Positions 46,040 through 57,759 of a stretch of 64,000 nt of DNA are shown here, piece by piece. The stretch spans positions 310,001-374,000 of the forward strand of contig JADPYG010000002.1 of NCBI GenBank assembly GCA_017654735.1. Reading direction: 5' to 3'. Position numbers and translations under genes: made by a program. The stretch comes from Vishniacozyma victoriae (Eukaryota; Basidiomycota; Tremellomycetes; Tremellales; Bulleribasidiaceae). Below the pieces are notes generated by a model. The model had not been told where the DNA came from and did not search any database. It saw only the letters and a list, made by a program, of their open reading frames with translations. Positions within the stretch are counted from its first letter, which is position 1, and each line of letters begins with the position of its first letter.

Positions 46040-48579
46040 ATGGTAAAGGAGATGGAGACCAACTTGGGAAGGGAAGATGATCACATCGATGACTATGAAG
46101 CGCTTCATCAAGCAGAATTTGGACACCGAGACCACGGCTTCTGCAACTACCGCAACTATCGTGACTTCCACGACTTGTTAGAAACCCAATGCGACTACTA
46201 CTATCCCAGCATTCCGCATCGCCCAGCCGGGCAGAAGAGAGCATATCAGGATTCGAATTCAGGATCCGATGACGCCAGATCCAAGCGTTTGAAAGTGCAG
46301 GACAACAGAGACTCAGAGGGGATGGCAGAGTATCTACTCGTAGTTGAGAGTGGAGAGGGAGTCTGGCAATGTGTCTTATCAGAAGATCAAACAGGAAGAG
46401 TACTACCAAGAGGCTATCCGAATGTACGAGGAAGAGAAAGATATTGAGAGGGATATTCTAAGTTTTGTTCTCTCGAATACACATGCAGAAGAAGATCAGG
46501 ATATTGTCATGATGGAGCGTGGACAAAATGAAGAAGAGGAGGAGGAGGAGGAGTGGGATCAGGAGGTACCGCCGGAGGAGGAGGAGGATCAAGAAGCAAT
46601 ACGATATCAGGAACAGTACGACATATCCAAATACCTTGTCACAAACACCTATACGGTAGCAAACTCGGATATCAACATTGTTTCAAGTGATGGTATTGTC
46701 TTCAAGGCGCATACTGTAATACTGAGGCAAGCATCGTGAGTCACTTCAGGCCCTATGGGCCTTTAAGCGTGGTGATCTTGCTAATTTCAACAGCCTTTTA
46801 CATCAATCTTCCCTTCCTCCTTCCTTGTCGTACCTGGGGTATGAGGCAATCAAGTTGCCCGATGACGACACTGGACACAGCTCTGTCCTCGCGATCTATC
46901 TTCAGTTGATCTATCCGGCAACGCGCCCCGATATGAACTTAAACAACGGACTCTTAAATAGACGAGTCATACGATTAGCCCGAGATTGGAAATCCCTACT
47001 CGCCCTCGACCGAATCAGTAAAGAAGTTTTCCTCGGCGCCCTATCCGGATTCTCTCAAGCAAATTCACCCACTCTCTTCATCACCGCTGTCGGACTCCAA
47101 GATCCTACTCTGCTGGGATTCATAGTCTCGCAGACTGGCCAGCTTCCATGGGTCTACGCCTGGAGCAATAGGGACCGCAAATGCTTCACCGAACACGGCA
47201 CCGTGAGGTATCACCGCAGCGAGGTCGCTCATCAACACCATTACAACTTTGGATCTTGGCTACTGGAGCATTACAATTCAATACCACCTCATGTGGTTTA
47301 CGCGACTTCCGAGCTAATCGGGACAACCGATGAGGAAGTCGATTACCGCTTCGTTGGGCGAGAGCTAAAGACAACACTGCTCCAGGCTCGTGAGTCCATG
47401 CAACATATTTGCATCAGAGCTAACGCGATCTAGACGGATCTGGCAACTCCTGGACCGATATCATTTTGCATGATGGAATTGACATGCCTCTTTGTAGCAC
47501 GACGATGGACCGCATTCGACACATTCAACAATATGACCGTCTAGGTGCCGGTGCTGAAGATTTTCTCTTCGAAGAGAGATGGTGGAGCCAAGATATTCAG
47601 TCACTACCTACCGAAATCCAAGCTTCGGTCTTCACCCACGACTCCACCAATTCTGACGTGATGATGGTATATAGCGACGGGCCACTTGTAAGAACCCATT
47701 CGCACATTCTCGCCGAAGCATCGTGAGTTGATAACATGAAGGAGATGCTGGAAAGCTGACGCGATTCAGTCCTGCCTTCTCGGGGATGGTTGGCCTTCAC
47801 GCCCAGATCGATCCGCCCACTGTCGCAGAGGGGCCGCTCAGCCTAGGCGACGAGATGTCGGCACATAGTACCGTTGTTAAAGCATTGATGGATGTCCTCT
47901 ACAGGTCAGAGCTCCCCGATCTTCGCTTTCCGAATCTGCTTCGCCACTTGATCGTCCTCGCCGACAAATGGGGAATCGAAAAAGTACCTGAGATCATCAA
48001 GAAAGCTCTATCAGTCCCCGAGTCTTCTGCCCGCCACTTCGACCGCTTCCTGCTCGCCATCGGGCTTGAAGACTATGCTCTGGCCGCGAAGATCATGGGG
48101 CAGGTGGATATGGACAGACAGTGCTACGAGATATCGCTGGACGAGCTCCCTCCTGTAGAGCTCCACGACGGACCAATCCTAGATTCGGCACTAGAATATC
48201 GAAATTACGGGTACATACACTCCAGCGGAATGTACGGTTTAGCATCATGTCAATACCTCGACTTCATTCGACTTCCCCCTCGAGTCGCCTGGGCTTTGCA
48301 GAGAGCCGCCGTAATGTGGGAACATGGAATTGACGATGGACGCATGCGCGGTAATAAGATATTGGATTGGGATCAAAGAGAGGTCACAGGGGAAAGGTTT
48401 AGGAGGATCATGATGCCTGATTGTAAGTGTGCCAAGCGTTAATGGGTCATGGGCTGATTGTAGATGAGACCTCGGAGCCGCTCTTCTCGGTGAACGGGCA
48501 CTGGTCAAACCGCTGGGACGACGGTGGGGATCTGCCCTCAACGCACGAGAGGGACCGAGTGACTGGGTCGACAATGTAA
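46040..48579 (+). CDS. BTB9: fused double-BTB protein
   Basis: About 770 residues in six exons. Exon 1 (ATG at 46040) gives a His/Tyr/Asp-rich leader with AGQKRAYQDSNSGSDDARSK. A 43-bp intron (about 46341-46383) switches to the frame with a Glu-rich run and BTB unit 1: VANSDINIVSSDGIVFKAH then TVILRQAS, phase-2 intron, SLLHQSSL. Unit 1 has the motif YNFGSWLLEHYNSIPPHVVY. Its terminal intron (47390-47433, phase 1) does not lead to a short tail but to an exon of 97 codons containing BTB unit 2: TNSDVMMVYSDGPLVRTHSH then ILAEAS, phase-2 intron, PAFSGMVGL. Unit 2 ends with YLDFIRLPPRVAWALQRAAV, then the last exon to TAA at 48577-48579. No in-frame stop or ATG-poor break separates the units, so this is one gene made from two family members. 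Confidence 0.7.
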
Positions 48580-48949
48580 ATGGGTCAGACGAGGATACGG
48601 AACATAGTCGGACAACGAGTATGATGTTGTGCTTCATTCTGCTGGAAGCAGTCGCATGTATGAAGGTCGACCGGCTGGATTGGACTCACTCAGGCTGAGA
48701 CTACCTGGACAGACCATCGTGACGATGTGATTCCGGTAATTCGGAAGGCTTGGCGTTCATTCGCCAAACAACCTGATGTCTGATCATCTACATTGTGCAT
48801 CATCTTTTACATAAGCCTCATACCGCTGTAGGCTGCAGGCTTCAAGCTTACCTTATCGAGACCATGTACCAATACCATGCGTCTCAACATTCGACTTGTC
48901 CGGGACGACGTGATACCGATTGCCGGAGTTGAGGTTGGTTGAATGATAA

Positions 48950-49030
48950 GATCCCGTCACTTTGACCGACAGACCTTTTGAACTCTCCCTAATAGTCAGG
49001 GATACTCTCGTCATCCTCCAGACCATGTCT
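48950..49030 (+). pseudogene. Decayed BTB family fragment
   Basis: DNA from about 48950 aligns by eye with BTB6 exon 2 (42178-42248), with about 58 of 71 positions matching. Translation gives DPVTLTDRPFELSLIVRDTL against DPITLTDKPLELSLVVKATL in BTB6. The BTB core exon before it and the middle and C-terminal parts after it are absent, so it is a fragment, 166 bp upstream of the dehydrogenase. Confidence 0.75.
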
Positions 49031-49156
49031 CCAGTAGCAAATCAGCATCGACCCATTCCCTAGACCCCACATGACGGAGCGGACCAAAGGTGCGGAATGA
49101 CTCGGCACACCGGCCATACCCACGATCCCGGTCGATCAGGAGTCGTACGCTCTTCA

Positions 49157-49164
49157 TATAAATA
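49157..49164 (+). promoter_or_regulatory. TATA box of the dehydrogenase gene
   Basis: TATAAATA ends 31 bp before the ATG at 49196; short, but a good consensus match. Confidence 0.5.
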
Positions 49165-49195
49165 GCTGGCTTCGGAGTGGACGCTACCCCTAACA

Positions 49196-50430
49196 ATGAT
49201 GCCTCAACCAGCCTACGGCCACGATACGACCTCCGAGGAAGTATGTGGATACTTTGCAGACCAGATTAGGGGGAGAACAATCCTGATAACTGGACCTACC
49301 AAGACTGGAGTAGGATTTGGTACGGCTTTGGCTATTGCCGAGCAGGGCCCGGATTTGTTGATTTTGGCTGGACGACGACAGGAAGCGTAAGTTGAAACTT
49401 CGGATAAGGCGAGGAGGCTGATGCAGAAGACTTGAGGAATCTCGCGTTGCGATCCTGGAGAAAGTACCCAATGCTCGTATCAGGTTAGTCTTGCTTGACT
49501 TGGCTTCTTTGGGAATGGTGAGGAAGGTGGCCGAGGACCTCGAGGAACTTGATTCTCCGATCGATGTGATCATCGCCAACGCCGGTATTGTGCGTCCTCT
49601 GCGTGCTTGGGAAAAGAGCAAGCTGATTTCTCAGATGGATCCACCTTTCTCCCTCTCCGAAGATGGGTACGAGAGTCAACTCGCAGCCAACTACCTAGGG
49701 CATTTCCTTCTGATCAGTCACCTGCTCCCCAATGTCATCAGATCTGTGTCAAAGAGGATAGTGCTGGTCAGTAGCAGTGGGCATGGGAGCGGAGGGGTAA
49801 GATGGAGTGATCCGAATTTTGAAAAGGGATATGACAAGAAGTTAGCCTAGTAAGTCCACATATTATCTTCCTGCCACTTACAGTTGATATCGACTAATAC
49901 ACATTAGTGGGCAGAGCAAGAGCGCCATGATTCTTCTCGGAAGATATCTCGCCAAAGAGTACGGATCTCAAGGGCTAGTCGCCATGTCCCTAGACGTGAG
50001 TCCACCTTATGGATTTGATGCTAATACAACAGCCAGGAGGAATATCCACCCCGCTCCAGAAATTTTGGGATAAAGAGACCTTGATTCAAATGGGCAAAGA
50101 CTCGGGAGGATGCTGGGATGAGAACGGGAATGTCAACGGGGACCATCCACTCTGGAAGAGTCTCTCTCAAGGAGGGTCTACGCGAGTGGCTGTTACCATA
50201 AGGTATTGAAGATGGCTGACTTGCAGATCATGTCGGGCAGCTTTTGACCCCTCGATGATTGATCATAACGGAGCTTATATGACGGACTGTCAGGTTGATG
50301 AAGCGAGCTGTAAGGACCATGCCCAGGGAGAGGTGAGTCTAGTGTAGGAGGTTGTACTGACTTTCAGGCGAATATTCAGCGAATCTGGCAATGGTCCCAG
50401 GCGCTAGTCCAGAGTAGCAACGACGAGTAA
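49196..50430 (+). CDS. Short-chain dehydrogenase/reductase (SDR)
   Basis: NAD(P)-dependent oxidoreductase with a Rossmann fold, resembling the retinol-dehydrogenase/WWOX-like SDRs of fungi. The start MMPQPAYGHDTTSEEVCGYF is at 49196. The cofactor loop is ITGPTKTGVGFGTALA, one residue longer than the usual TGxxxGxG. RLVLLDLASLGMVRKVAEDL gives the adenine-ring Asp, VIIANAGIV the NAG motif, NYLGHFLLISHLLP the helix-4 Asn region, and IVLVSSSGHG the catalytic Ser. After an intron (49850-49909) YGQSKSAMIL gives the catalytic YxxxK, then VAMSLDPGGISTPLQ. Later exons continue to IWQWSQALVQSSNDE with TAA at 50428-50430. Substrate unknown. It stands alone between BTB9 and the potassium transporter. Confidence 0.88.
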
Positions 50431-51252
50431 TGATGGAGCCTTTGGTCGAAGAAGGTGTCGATTTCGTTGCAGTAGGTGTAGGATGGGAACGCAAATCGGA
50501 GTCTGGAGACGAGATCCAGAAGTGAGGTAAATCTGACTACCAATTGTTGATGAATGCTGTGGGACTTATGGACTCCTCTCATTTGGAGCATGCTTAACTT
50601 TCTCAATCCTTTGATGTATATCCGGCAGTGTTTCAGAGCCATACTTACTAAACATACCAGGACTTGTCGTGTCGGCCCACCTTGAGCTGTTCCTCGCCAG
50701 ACCTACCGGGGAGCAGGCTTGCCAACTCGAGGTATCAAAAGGATCGACCCTCATCTCGCTCCCTTCTCCAAGCCTGTATTCAGCATGCATCTGGTGTGAC
50801 ATTGGTTGCATGCGACCGGTATTAATTAGTGCCACAATTATAATTGAGCGTTATTCTGGCCAAGTTCCGGTCCGGCGTCCTCCGCTTGAGCGAAAGCGCG
50901 ATTTTCCTCTTTCCTTTCTCCCCCTCTACTTCTATTATTAAGTAACTTTGACAAAGGCGTTTCACAAGGATATACACCGAAGACGCACAAAGGGAAAGGA
51001 TGTCCGGTGATTTCGGGCATCAATTGAAAGGTGGAATAAATCTCCTATTGGACAAGTCCTCTTGCGCGATATACATTTCAAGCGATTTATCAAATCGTGC
51101 CTGCCGTTACCCGCTTGCTGTGATCGGCCCTCTCAATTGATTGGAGATCTGCATATATCATAAATAGACCTACATGGGATATATGGAAATCTGAAACTCC
51201 CTTCTTGTCATCACTGCTGTTCTTCACTCATCAACACTAGCCTCGATAGAGC
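50431..51252. other. Dehydrogenase 3' flank and Trk promoter
   Basis: 822 bp. An open frame on the minus strand (50566-50835) begins at GTG and shows no recognisable domain. The right part is AT-rich with TATATGGAAA near 51180 and is probably the transporter promoter. No gene supported. Confidence 0.45.
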
Positions 51253-54200
51253 ATGCCACCCATGTCGCGGACATTCACAGACACACATGCCGATCCAGCA
51301 GAAACAGAGGGCCGGCTCCCTCGACCCCTCCGACTCATGGTAAACCGTGTTCGGGCTGAAATGAACTTTTTCAGGATTCACCTCTTGGTCTTCATTCTCG
51401 TCAGCTAAGTCCCCTATTATCCTTCCCTCTTCCCAAACTCTGGTTTTCCAAAACCTCGGTATTGCATAGTCATGTATGCTTCACACGTTCCTCCACCTCC
51501 ATACTCAGTAATCTGTAATGCCTGTAAAGCTAACCCTTACCAAACTCCGACAATCATGTCTGGAATCATTTACGCTTGCAACACTATCAACCACATTGCC
51601 TATATTGATTGCCTCTTTCTAGCCGTCAGTGCTGCGACTACGACTGGACTCGCTACCGTTGATCTCAGCTTGCTCAATGCAGTGCAGCAGGCTTTGCTCT
51701 TTGTCCTATTTGTGGGCGGAAGCCTTGTGAGTCTGACCTGTCGAAGCGATGGTAATCCTTTTTGACGATTAGTGCTTTGTCTCTTCCGTCACTTTGCTCG
51801 TAAGACAGCACTTCTTTCGCCAAGCTTTCAAGAATACCATCGATCAGAGACGACGGAAACGTCGGCTTTCAAAGCGAGCCAACCCGCTCGCGATGTTGAG
51901 GACCGGCACATGGAGAACAAACACTACAAAGCCAGAGGTGAGTTGTAAACCTGACTCATGGGAATCTATCTGAAACGTGATAGGAGCATGTGGCCGTGGA
52001 CGAAGAAGATACCAAGAGCATCAATTCCGATGATGAAGAATCTGTACATGAAGTAGGCAATGGCCCTGCCGTCGGTACCTCCTACCAACCTGCTTCCATC
52101 TTGGCCTGGTCTGGCCCCGGCCCTTCAGTCACACACGCTCCCGTGGAACTGGCGAGACTGGACGAGAACCGCGAGTCAGGCTCGGACTCTCGAGGTATCA
52201 AGTTAAATGGGGAAAGGGACCTCACTTCGTTCCTCACCGAACAGACTATGGTGAATAGGACCGTCGAACTCGAGTCGCATCCCACTATTCGGAACCGTAT
52301 TCCCACCGCTGGACTGACTCGACAATCTTCGGGGCTCCCTCGAACTTCAACTATGCGTAGCGACCGGACAAAACATACTGGTCTCGGAGGTTTCCCTATG
52401 CCTTTGGAAATTATTCGAAGTCTGGCCCAGAAGTTTGCCCCAGAAACGACCAAAAAGCTAGAAAGGACATATAGTCAAGCTCCTGTCGATACTCGTACCC
52501 CGCCGACCGCTTTGTTTACCTCGTTTCCGCTCAAAGTTGGGCGCAACAGTCTCTTCCTCGATCTGACCCAAGAACAAAAGGATGAGCTTGGTGGGATCGA
52601 GTACAGAGCTTCGAAGCTATTGCTCAAAGTCGTCTACAGTGTGAGTGTATTCCTCAAATAAGCCGAATTTACTGATCTTCCAGTACATCATCTTGATACC
52701 TGTAGTATCACTGATCATCGTGGCACCTATCCTATCGGTCAATGACCCTTATGCCGAATTCTTTGAGAGTCAGCATCGAAGAGTCGCTGCTCCTTGGTTC
52801 GCCATGTTTAGTCTTTGGTCGTCTTTCACCAATTGCGGAATGTCACTCTCTGATACCAGTATGATCCCGTTCATCAATTCACATGTTTTTGTCTTCAGTA
52901 AGTCATCTTGTGATTCTGTTGACGATGCTTGTCGCTCATGCTCCTCTTTAGTTACGACTGTGTTGATTTTCGCTGGAAATACTGCTTATGTAAGTTACTA
53001 TCGTTGTACGCCCTAGGCCTCGCTGACGTTACAGCCGGTCATGTAAGTCTATCCTGAGGATCCCCCTGACTTGGACAGACTACGAAGCATTTTGTGGATC
53101 CTACATAAAGTCAGCGGAAAAGAATCTCGATTGCGGGAGACGACTGGATTCCTGCTCCAACACCCCCGAAGGTATGTCGCAGATTACCGTCAAATTCTAA
53201 CGTCGCAGGTGCTTCTTGTATCTCTTCCCCGCCAAGCAGACTTGGTACCTGTTCACCGTCGTCTTTGTTCTGACGTAAGCTTGATAGTCACTCCTCTAGT
53301 GCAGCGCTGACACGTCAGATCGGTCGACTTTGTAGCATTCCTTGTTTTGGACATTGGAAACGAGTAAGTGATATCATGTCTGCATCGATTATGACTTACA
53401 AGCAGAACTATTGAGAGTATTCCGGTTGGAACTAGGCTCCTAGCTGCTCTTATGCAGTCTGCTGCCATCAGAGTCGAAGGGTTCGCGATCGTTCCGTTAT
53501 CGGCACTGGTCCCAGCGGTTCAGTAAGTGGTTCCGCATCCAGATTCGGAATGTAAGCTCATACTATGTTAGGGTTCTATACGTCATCATGATGGTACGCA
53601 ATCAATGTTGCATGGTGAGCTAACAGCAGTACATCGCATGCCTTCCCCTCGCTCTTACTGTCCGCTCTACCAACGTATACGAGGATCAATCGTTAGGCTT
53701 GTACCCCGAAGTCGAAAACGAAAACGACGCGAATTCCAAATCAGTAGTGAGCTATGTTGGCTGGCAGTACGTCTTTCCTTCTTTTCGTAGGCCTACCTGA
53801 CATTGCAGTGCTCGACGTCAGCTCGCTTTCGACATGTGGTGGCTCGCCCTCTCGCTTTGGCTTATTTGTATCATTGAAGTAAGTGTCTACACCCATGGGA
53901 AGCGTATAGCCGGGCTGATAAGGTAGCGAACTCGAATAATCGGTAATGCGGAAGAACCATGGTTCAACATCTTTAGCGTCATTTTTGAAATCGTAAGCGC
54001 ATACGGTACCGTCGGCTTGAGTCTCGGTTCTTCGAATGCCAATTTCTCGTAAGTCTTCACTCCCCTCCCGATGTCAGTACCGACGCTAAAATCAGGCTTT
54101 CGGGAAATTTCAAAGTACTAAGTAAACTCGTCATGATGGTAGTCATGCTTCGAGGTCGACATCGTGGTCTTCCTCTGGCAGTAGGTCCCTCTATCTTCCA

Positions 54201-54360
54201 TCGTCTCGGCTTACACCTTTAGCTCGATCGTGCCGTCTTGCTACCTGCCGATTTCGACGAGATTGAAAATGAGGAGCAGGACGAGAACAGGACCGGTAGC
54301 GCATCTCATGTAGATGTCCCGTCTCAGGTGGTACATGCTGGAACATCGACCGACGCTTAG
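51253..54360 (+). CDS. Trk-type potassium transporter
   Basis: Plasma-membrane K+ uptake protein of the TRK/KtrB superfamily. Exon 1 encodes MPPMSRTFTDTHADPAETEG and NFFRIHLLVF. All four pore loops are visible: SAATTTGLATVDLS (51640), SLWSSFTNCGMSLSD (52820), MQSAAIRVEGFAIVPLS (53460) and SAYGTVGLSLGSSNA (54000), each with the selectivity glycine. The long cytosolic loop between the first and second units (51900-52600) is hydrophilic and Ser/Glu-rich, as in fungal Trk1. About a dozen introns, one per 150-200 bp in the second half. The join between exon 1 and the exon starting IMYASHVPPPP near 51475 needs a phase-1 junction I could not place with a canonical GT donor. The C-terminus ends VPSQVVHAGTSTDA with TAG at 54358-54360. 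Symbol TRK1 is likely but paralogs exist. Confidence 0.88.
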
Positions 54361-55060
54361 CATGGCGGCTGACCGAGGGCTGGAGAGGGCAAGCTGCAGG
54401 GATGGTAGCGTATATGAGAGGGAGGAGGTGGAGCGGCGATGATTTGTCATGCATCGAACGTGGATGTTCGGAAAGCCACCCTAGACAGTGCTGTCGAATT
54501 TGGCAATGTTTGATCCTTATTTGCTGTGAAGATACTCATGACTTCCTTTTGGTCGGCACGTTTGGGGGAAATATCTCATTTCCCTCTTCCCTCATTGACT
54601 ATCCTGTGAATCAGCTGACTCAGCTTAACATGATTCCTTTCTCTTGGTCCTGACGATGGAAAGTGCACCGTGACCTCATCGAACATGCTTGGCTGTTATG
54701 ACACATGGTGGAGGATTGAGTACGGCTGATCACGGAGTTGACGAGCAGGGTGGTTGGGATGAGGCGGACCTGAATTTGAGTCCTAACCGTGCCAGAGAGA
54801 TCCAAAGCTGACGATCAGGATGAGGTCCGTCAGAACTGGTCGAGATTCACGAGAATCTGGTCAATGCTAGAGTCCTACAGTCATGACTTCATGATAATCT
54901 GGACACTATCCTGTGGTTGGGCAATATATCAGCATCGTCAGTGGTCAGTTGTACAGGTGTCTTGGGCGTCAGAGACGAGATATGGGAGTCCTGTACCGCC
55001 GCGACTCGTCGGTGTCGTAGCTATTCATTGTATCCACTGATACCAGCGGATGCAGTTCTA
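54361..55060. other. Intergenic stretch between Trk and BTB10
   Basis: 700 bp between convergent genes. No exon with family similarity, no repeats, no RNA gene recognised. Confidence 0.5.
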
Positions 55061-55972
55061 TCATCCCGGGTATTGCCTCGCCCACCACGACGGATTGCCT
55101 TGTACCCAGTCCTTCACAACCTTGTCGTTGTCCCAGTCTGAACTGATATGTCAGCCTCCGTTTGAATAGGCTCGGCGGCTTACCTCGCCATGACTCGAGC
55201 GAGGTCCGGTCTCATGGCGGCGTAAGAAATCCCTCCATGGTCAGACGCCCCTGCATGCTTCGTTCCGACCTGACAAACCGCCCAGAGAAACCTTATACTT
55301 ATCTTCGATAAATCTCGAATGATCTCCGGCGTCCAACCTCGCCAATCGAGCATTTGTCGCATGAACTCGTCTTCCTCGATGTAGATGTCCCCTTGCCAAG
55401 CGTCCAAAGTCGCTATAAGTCTACCGCACAGTTCCCAATCCTCCAAAATAGCAGCGACAAAGACATGCCTCCCTCCGGTAGGTGGGGTTTCATTCAGCAG
55501 TCCATTGAGGTGAATCTTGATGGCGTCAATGGTTGACTCCATCTCGTACTTCTTGACGAAATAGGCAACTTTGTCGTCCAGGTAGTCTCGGATGGTTTGT
55601 GGTAATTTCGGATCGTTGTCTTCCTGTTGACTTATGATTCGAAAGATCTTATCGAGGTTGGCTCCTAGTTCGATCTCGGGGTCGGTAAAGCGGAGTTCCG
55701 CTTGTGGGTGCATCTCATAGAGTGCTGGAATCCTGGTCTTGAGTACGGGACTAGACACGTCAATTATTGTCCTCTCGTTGGATTTTGCTGAGGTACTGCA
55801 ATAATGACACCACTTACGAGAGTCGCGCCAGAGTATGTGTTAACCAGAAATCCCAATTATCGCTACTGAAGACTCTCAAGTTAGCTGTATAGTCGTGGTC
55901 GTCTACTCCCCACCCCGGCCATTCACGAAATCTCCCATTCTCCTCATCTGGTCCAATTGTCGAATCCTCCAT
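55061..55972 (-). CDS. BTB10: divergent BTB-like protein (LDWRGWTP subfamily)
   Basis: Three exons, about 270 residues. The start MEDSTIGPDEENGRFREWPG is at 55972; the reading frame upstream has only GTG. The BTB core is reduced to DYTANLRVFSSDNWDFWLTH then TLARLS, without the FKVH histidine. The phase-2 intron falls at the same Ser, and PVLKTRIPALYE replaces the usual VFxxM. The subfamily motif is MLDWRGWTPEIIRDLSKISI then RFLWAVCQVGTKHAG and ISYAAMRPDLARVMAR. An apparent stop there lies inside an intron: donor GTAAGC after GCGAG and an acceptor at 55143 add a last exon ending DWVQGNPSWWARQYPG, TGA at 55061-55063. The matching tails of BTB11 and BTB12 support this splice. Confidence 0.72.
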
Positions 55973-56492
55973 ACTGATAGTCGGCGAGAGATGATACACG
56001 ATGAAGCGAAGGAGAGATAGTGAAGGCAGTCTAGAGAAGTGAGATACACCAATCAGAACCTACCAGGATACACACACACCCTTTGACTCGGTCCCGTATC
56101 GGACTTAAGATGAGAGAAGGGCTTGGGTTCGGGGCCGAGGAGTCAGCCAGGAGCGCAGCTGTGCTGGAAGATATCCAAGCGCAACGAGGTGAATGATTGA
56201 TATCAGCAGTGTAGCAATACCCCTCTAGCGGCCATGGTTATGGCAGATGATCCCTCACATGATCAGATGGACACCCAGCTCAAAGTCCAGATTCCGATAT
56301 CAATACCTGCCCAACAACCTCAATACATAACATCGCGAGACTACTCGACATCTCATCAGACCTACCCCTGCGCAGTCCAGCTCCTAGCCTCACCTACGGC
56401 GATTGATAGCCTTAGTCACGTCAGCCAGCTTTCTACGTCAAACGGGACTGGACCTACACCATCATGAGCTTGACCATAACGTGACATGACCT
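55973..56492. promoter_or_regulatory. BTB10 promoter and BTB11 3' flank
   Basis: 520 bp. ACACACACACC at 56070-56080 lies about 98 bp upstream of BTB10 (TG repeat on the coding strand), as before BTB11 and BTB12. A plus-strand open frame (56234-56467, 77 codons) has no recognisable feature. Confidence 0.45.
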
Positions 56493-57387
56493 TCAAGCCC
56501 ATAAAGCTTTATCACCTTGAGTCCAATCCTCGTATTTGATTTTGCCGTGCTCCACCCTGCATCCATCAGCAGTCATCAGACATATATGTCTCGATCGCTT
56601 ACTTCTTCATGATCAGAGCCAAGTCCTGACCCATGGCCTTATAGTCGATCGGTCCATTACCTTGCGCATGTTTGGTTCCACTTTGACATACCGCCCAGAG
56701 GAATTCCTCGCTGATTCCCGATAATGTTCGCATTTTCTCTGGCGTCCAGCTCCGCCAGTCTAGTAGCTCCCTCATGACTGCAGCATCTTCGATGTAGCAG
56801 TAATCGTCGATGTCTCGTACCACGGCTTCATTCAAAAGCGTAACTAATCGTCCGCATAGAGCCCACTCCTTCAGTCGGGCAGCGACGAGTATATACCCCG
56901 TTCCCTGAGACGGGAAGCCAGTTGCGAGACGGAAGATTTCGATCTTGATGGCGTCCAGGACAGATTTCACCTCGTATTTTTGCGCAAGGCAGAGAGAAGT
57001 GCCACCAGGACTGTAATGGAGTGCCTCGAAAAAGATTTCAGGCTCCTCAAGGACTTCGATGAGGCGAAGTAAGACTGAAAGATTGCCGGCGCACTCGATG
57101 ATCGGGTCGGACAAGTGTAAAGTGGCGTTGCTCGACGATTTGTCGCAAGTGGCAAGCATCGAGGCGAATACCGGGCTGAAGAGGTGAGCTGAGAAGACCA
57201 AAGTGACATTACATGTATGTAGTCGAACGTACGAGTTTTGAGCCAGATTCTTCGACTCCACCCAAAACGAATATCCATCGCTGCTCACAAGTTTCAGATC
57301 GGAATCCTTGTTTCGTCTATTAACCCAACCTATCCATACCTTCTCTTCTCCTTCATCCTCTTCTCTTACAGGTGGCATAGCATCCAT
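56493..57387 (-). CDS. BTB11: divergent BTB-like protein (LDWRGWTP subfamily)
   Basis: Three exons, about 265 residues. The start MDAMPPVREEDEGEEKVWIG is at 57387. The core is KDSDLKLVSSDGYSFWVESK then NLAQNS, again lacking the BTB histidine. The phase-2 intron (57 bp or so, stop-free in frame) leads to PVFASMLATCDKSSS. The middle CLAQKYEVKSVLDAIKIEIF resembles BTB10 and BTB12. The subfamily motif is LLDWRSWTPEKMRTLSGISE then EFLWAVCQSGTKHAQ and IDYKAMGQDLALIMKK. A terminal phase-2 intron joins VEHGKIKYEDWTQGDKALWA with TGA at 56493-56495. DW(V/T)QG..xxW is shared with BTB10. It is in tandem with BTB10 and BTB12. Confidence 0.74.
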
Positions 57388-57759
57388 ACTGATATCTTTG
57401 ATGAAGTTTTGGATATGACGAAAGACAGTAGAGATTGCGGAAGGAGAGGGTATTCAGTCAACAAACAACTTTTACACACACACAGCCCCTGACCCCGTCA
57501 AACATCGAACTACTTGGAGAAAAGGGGGTCGGGCTACCCTACAGATCCTCAAGGCGGTGGAGCTGATATCTCGATAGTATAGCTTCTGTCAATACCGGAC
57601 TTCTACAATTCTGAACTGGTATCGTCAGCACGACTAACCCGAGGCAGAGGCAATCTCAAGGTCGTTCACGAATAGGACATGTAGACACGATTTAGAGTAG
57701 GACCGTCATACATGCTTCACCTCCTAAGAGCGACTTATCCTATCATTGCCACGAGTACC
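57388..57759. promoter_or_regulatory. BTB11 promoter and BTB12 3' flank
   Basis: 372 bp with ACACACACACA at 57474-57484, about 90 bp upstream of BTB11. No gene is seen. Confidence 0.45.

Larger units (their letters stand above)
48580..49195. other. BTB9 3' flank and dehydrogenase promoter
   Basis: 616 bp. It contains the BTB pseudogene fragment (listed separately) and a TATAAATA at 49157-49164, placed 32-39 bp before the next ATG. Otherwise no gene is seen. Confidence 0.5.

Noticed and set aside
50566..50835. 89-codon minus-strand frame next to the dehydrogenase
   Set aside because: Starts at GTG and resembles no known family.
56234..56467. 77-codon ATG frame between BTB10 and BTB11
   Set aside because: No domain, no splice support and composition like flanking DNA; kept only as a note in the intergenic entry.
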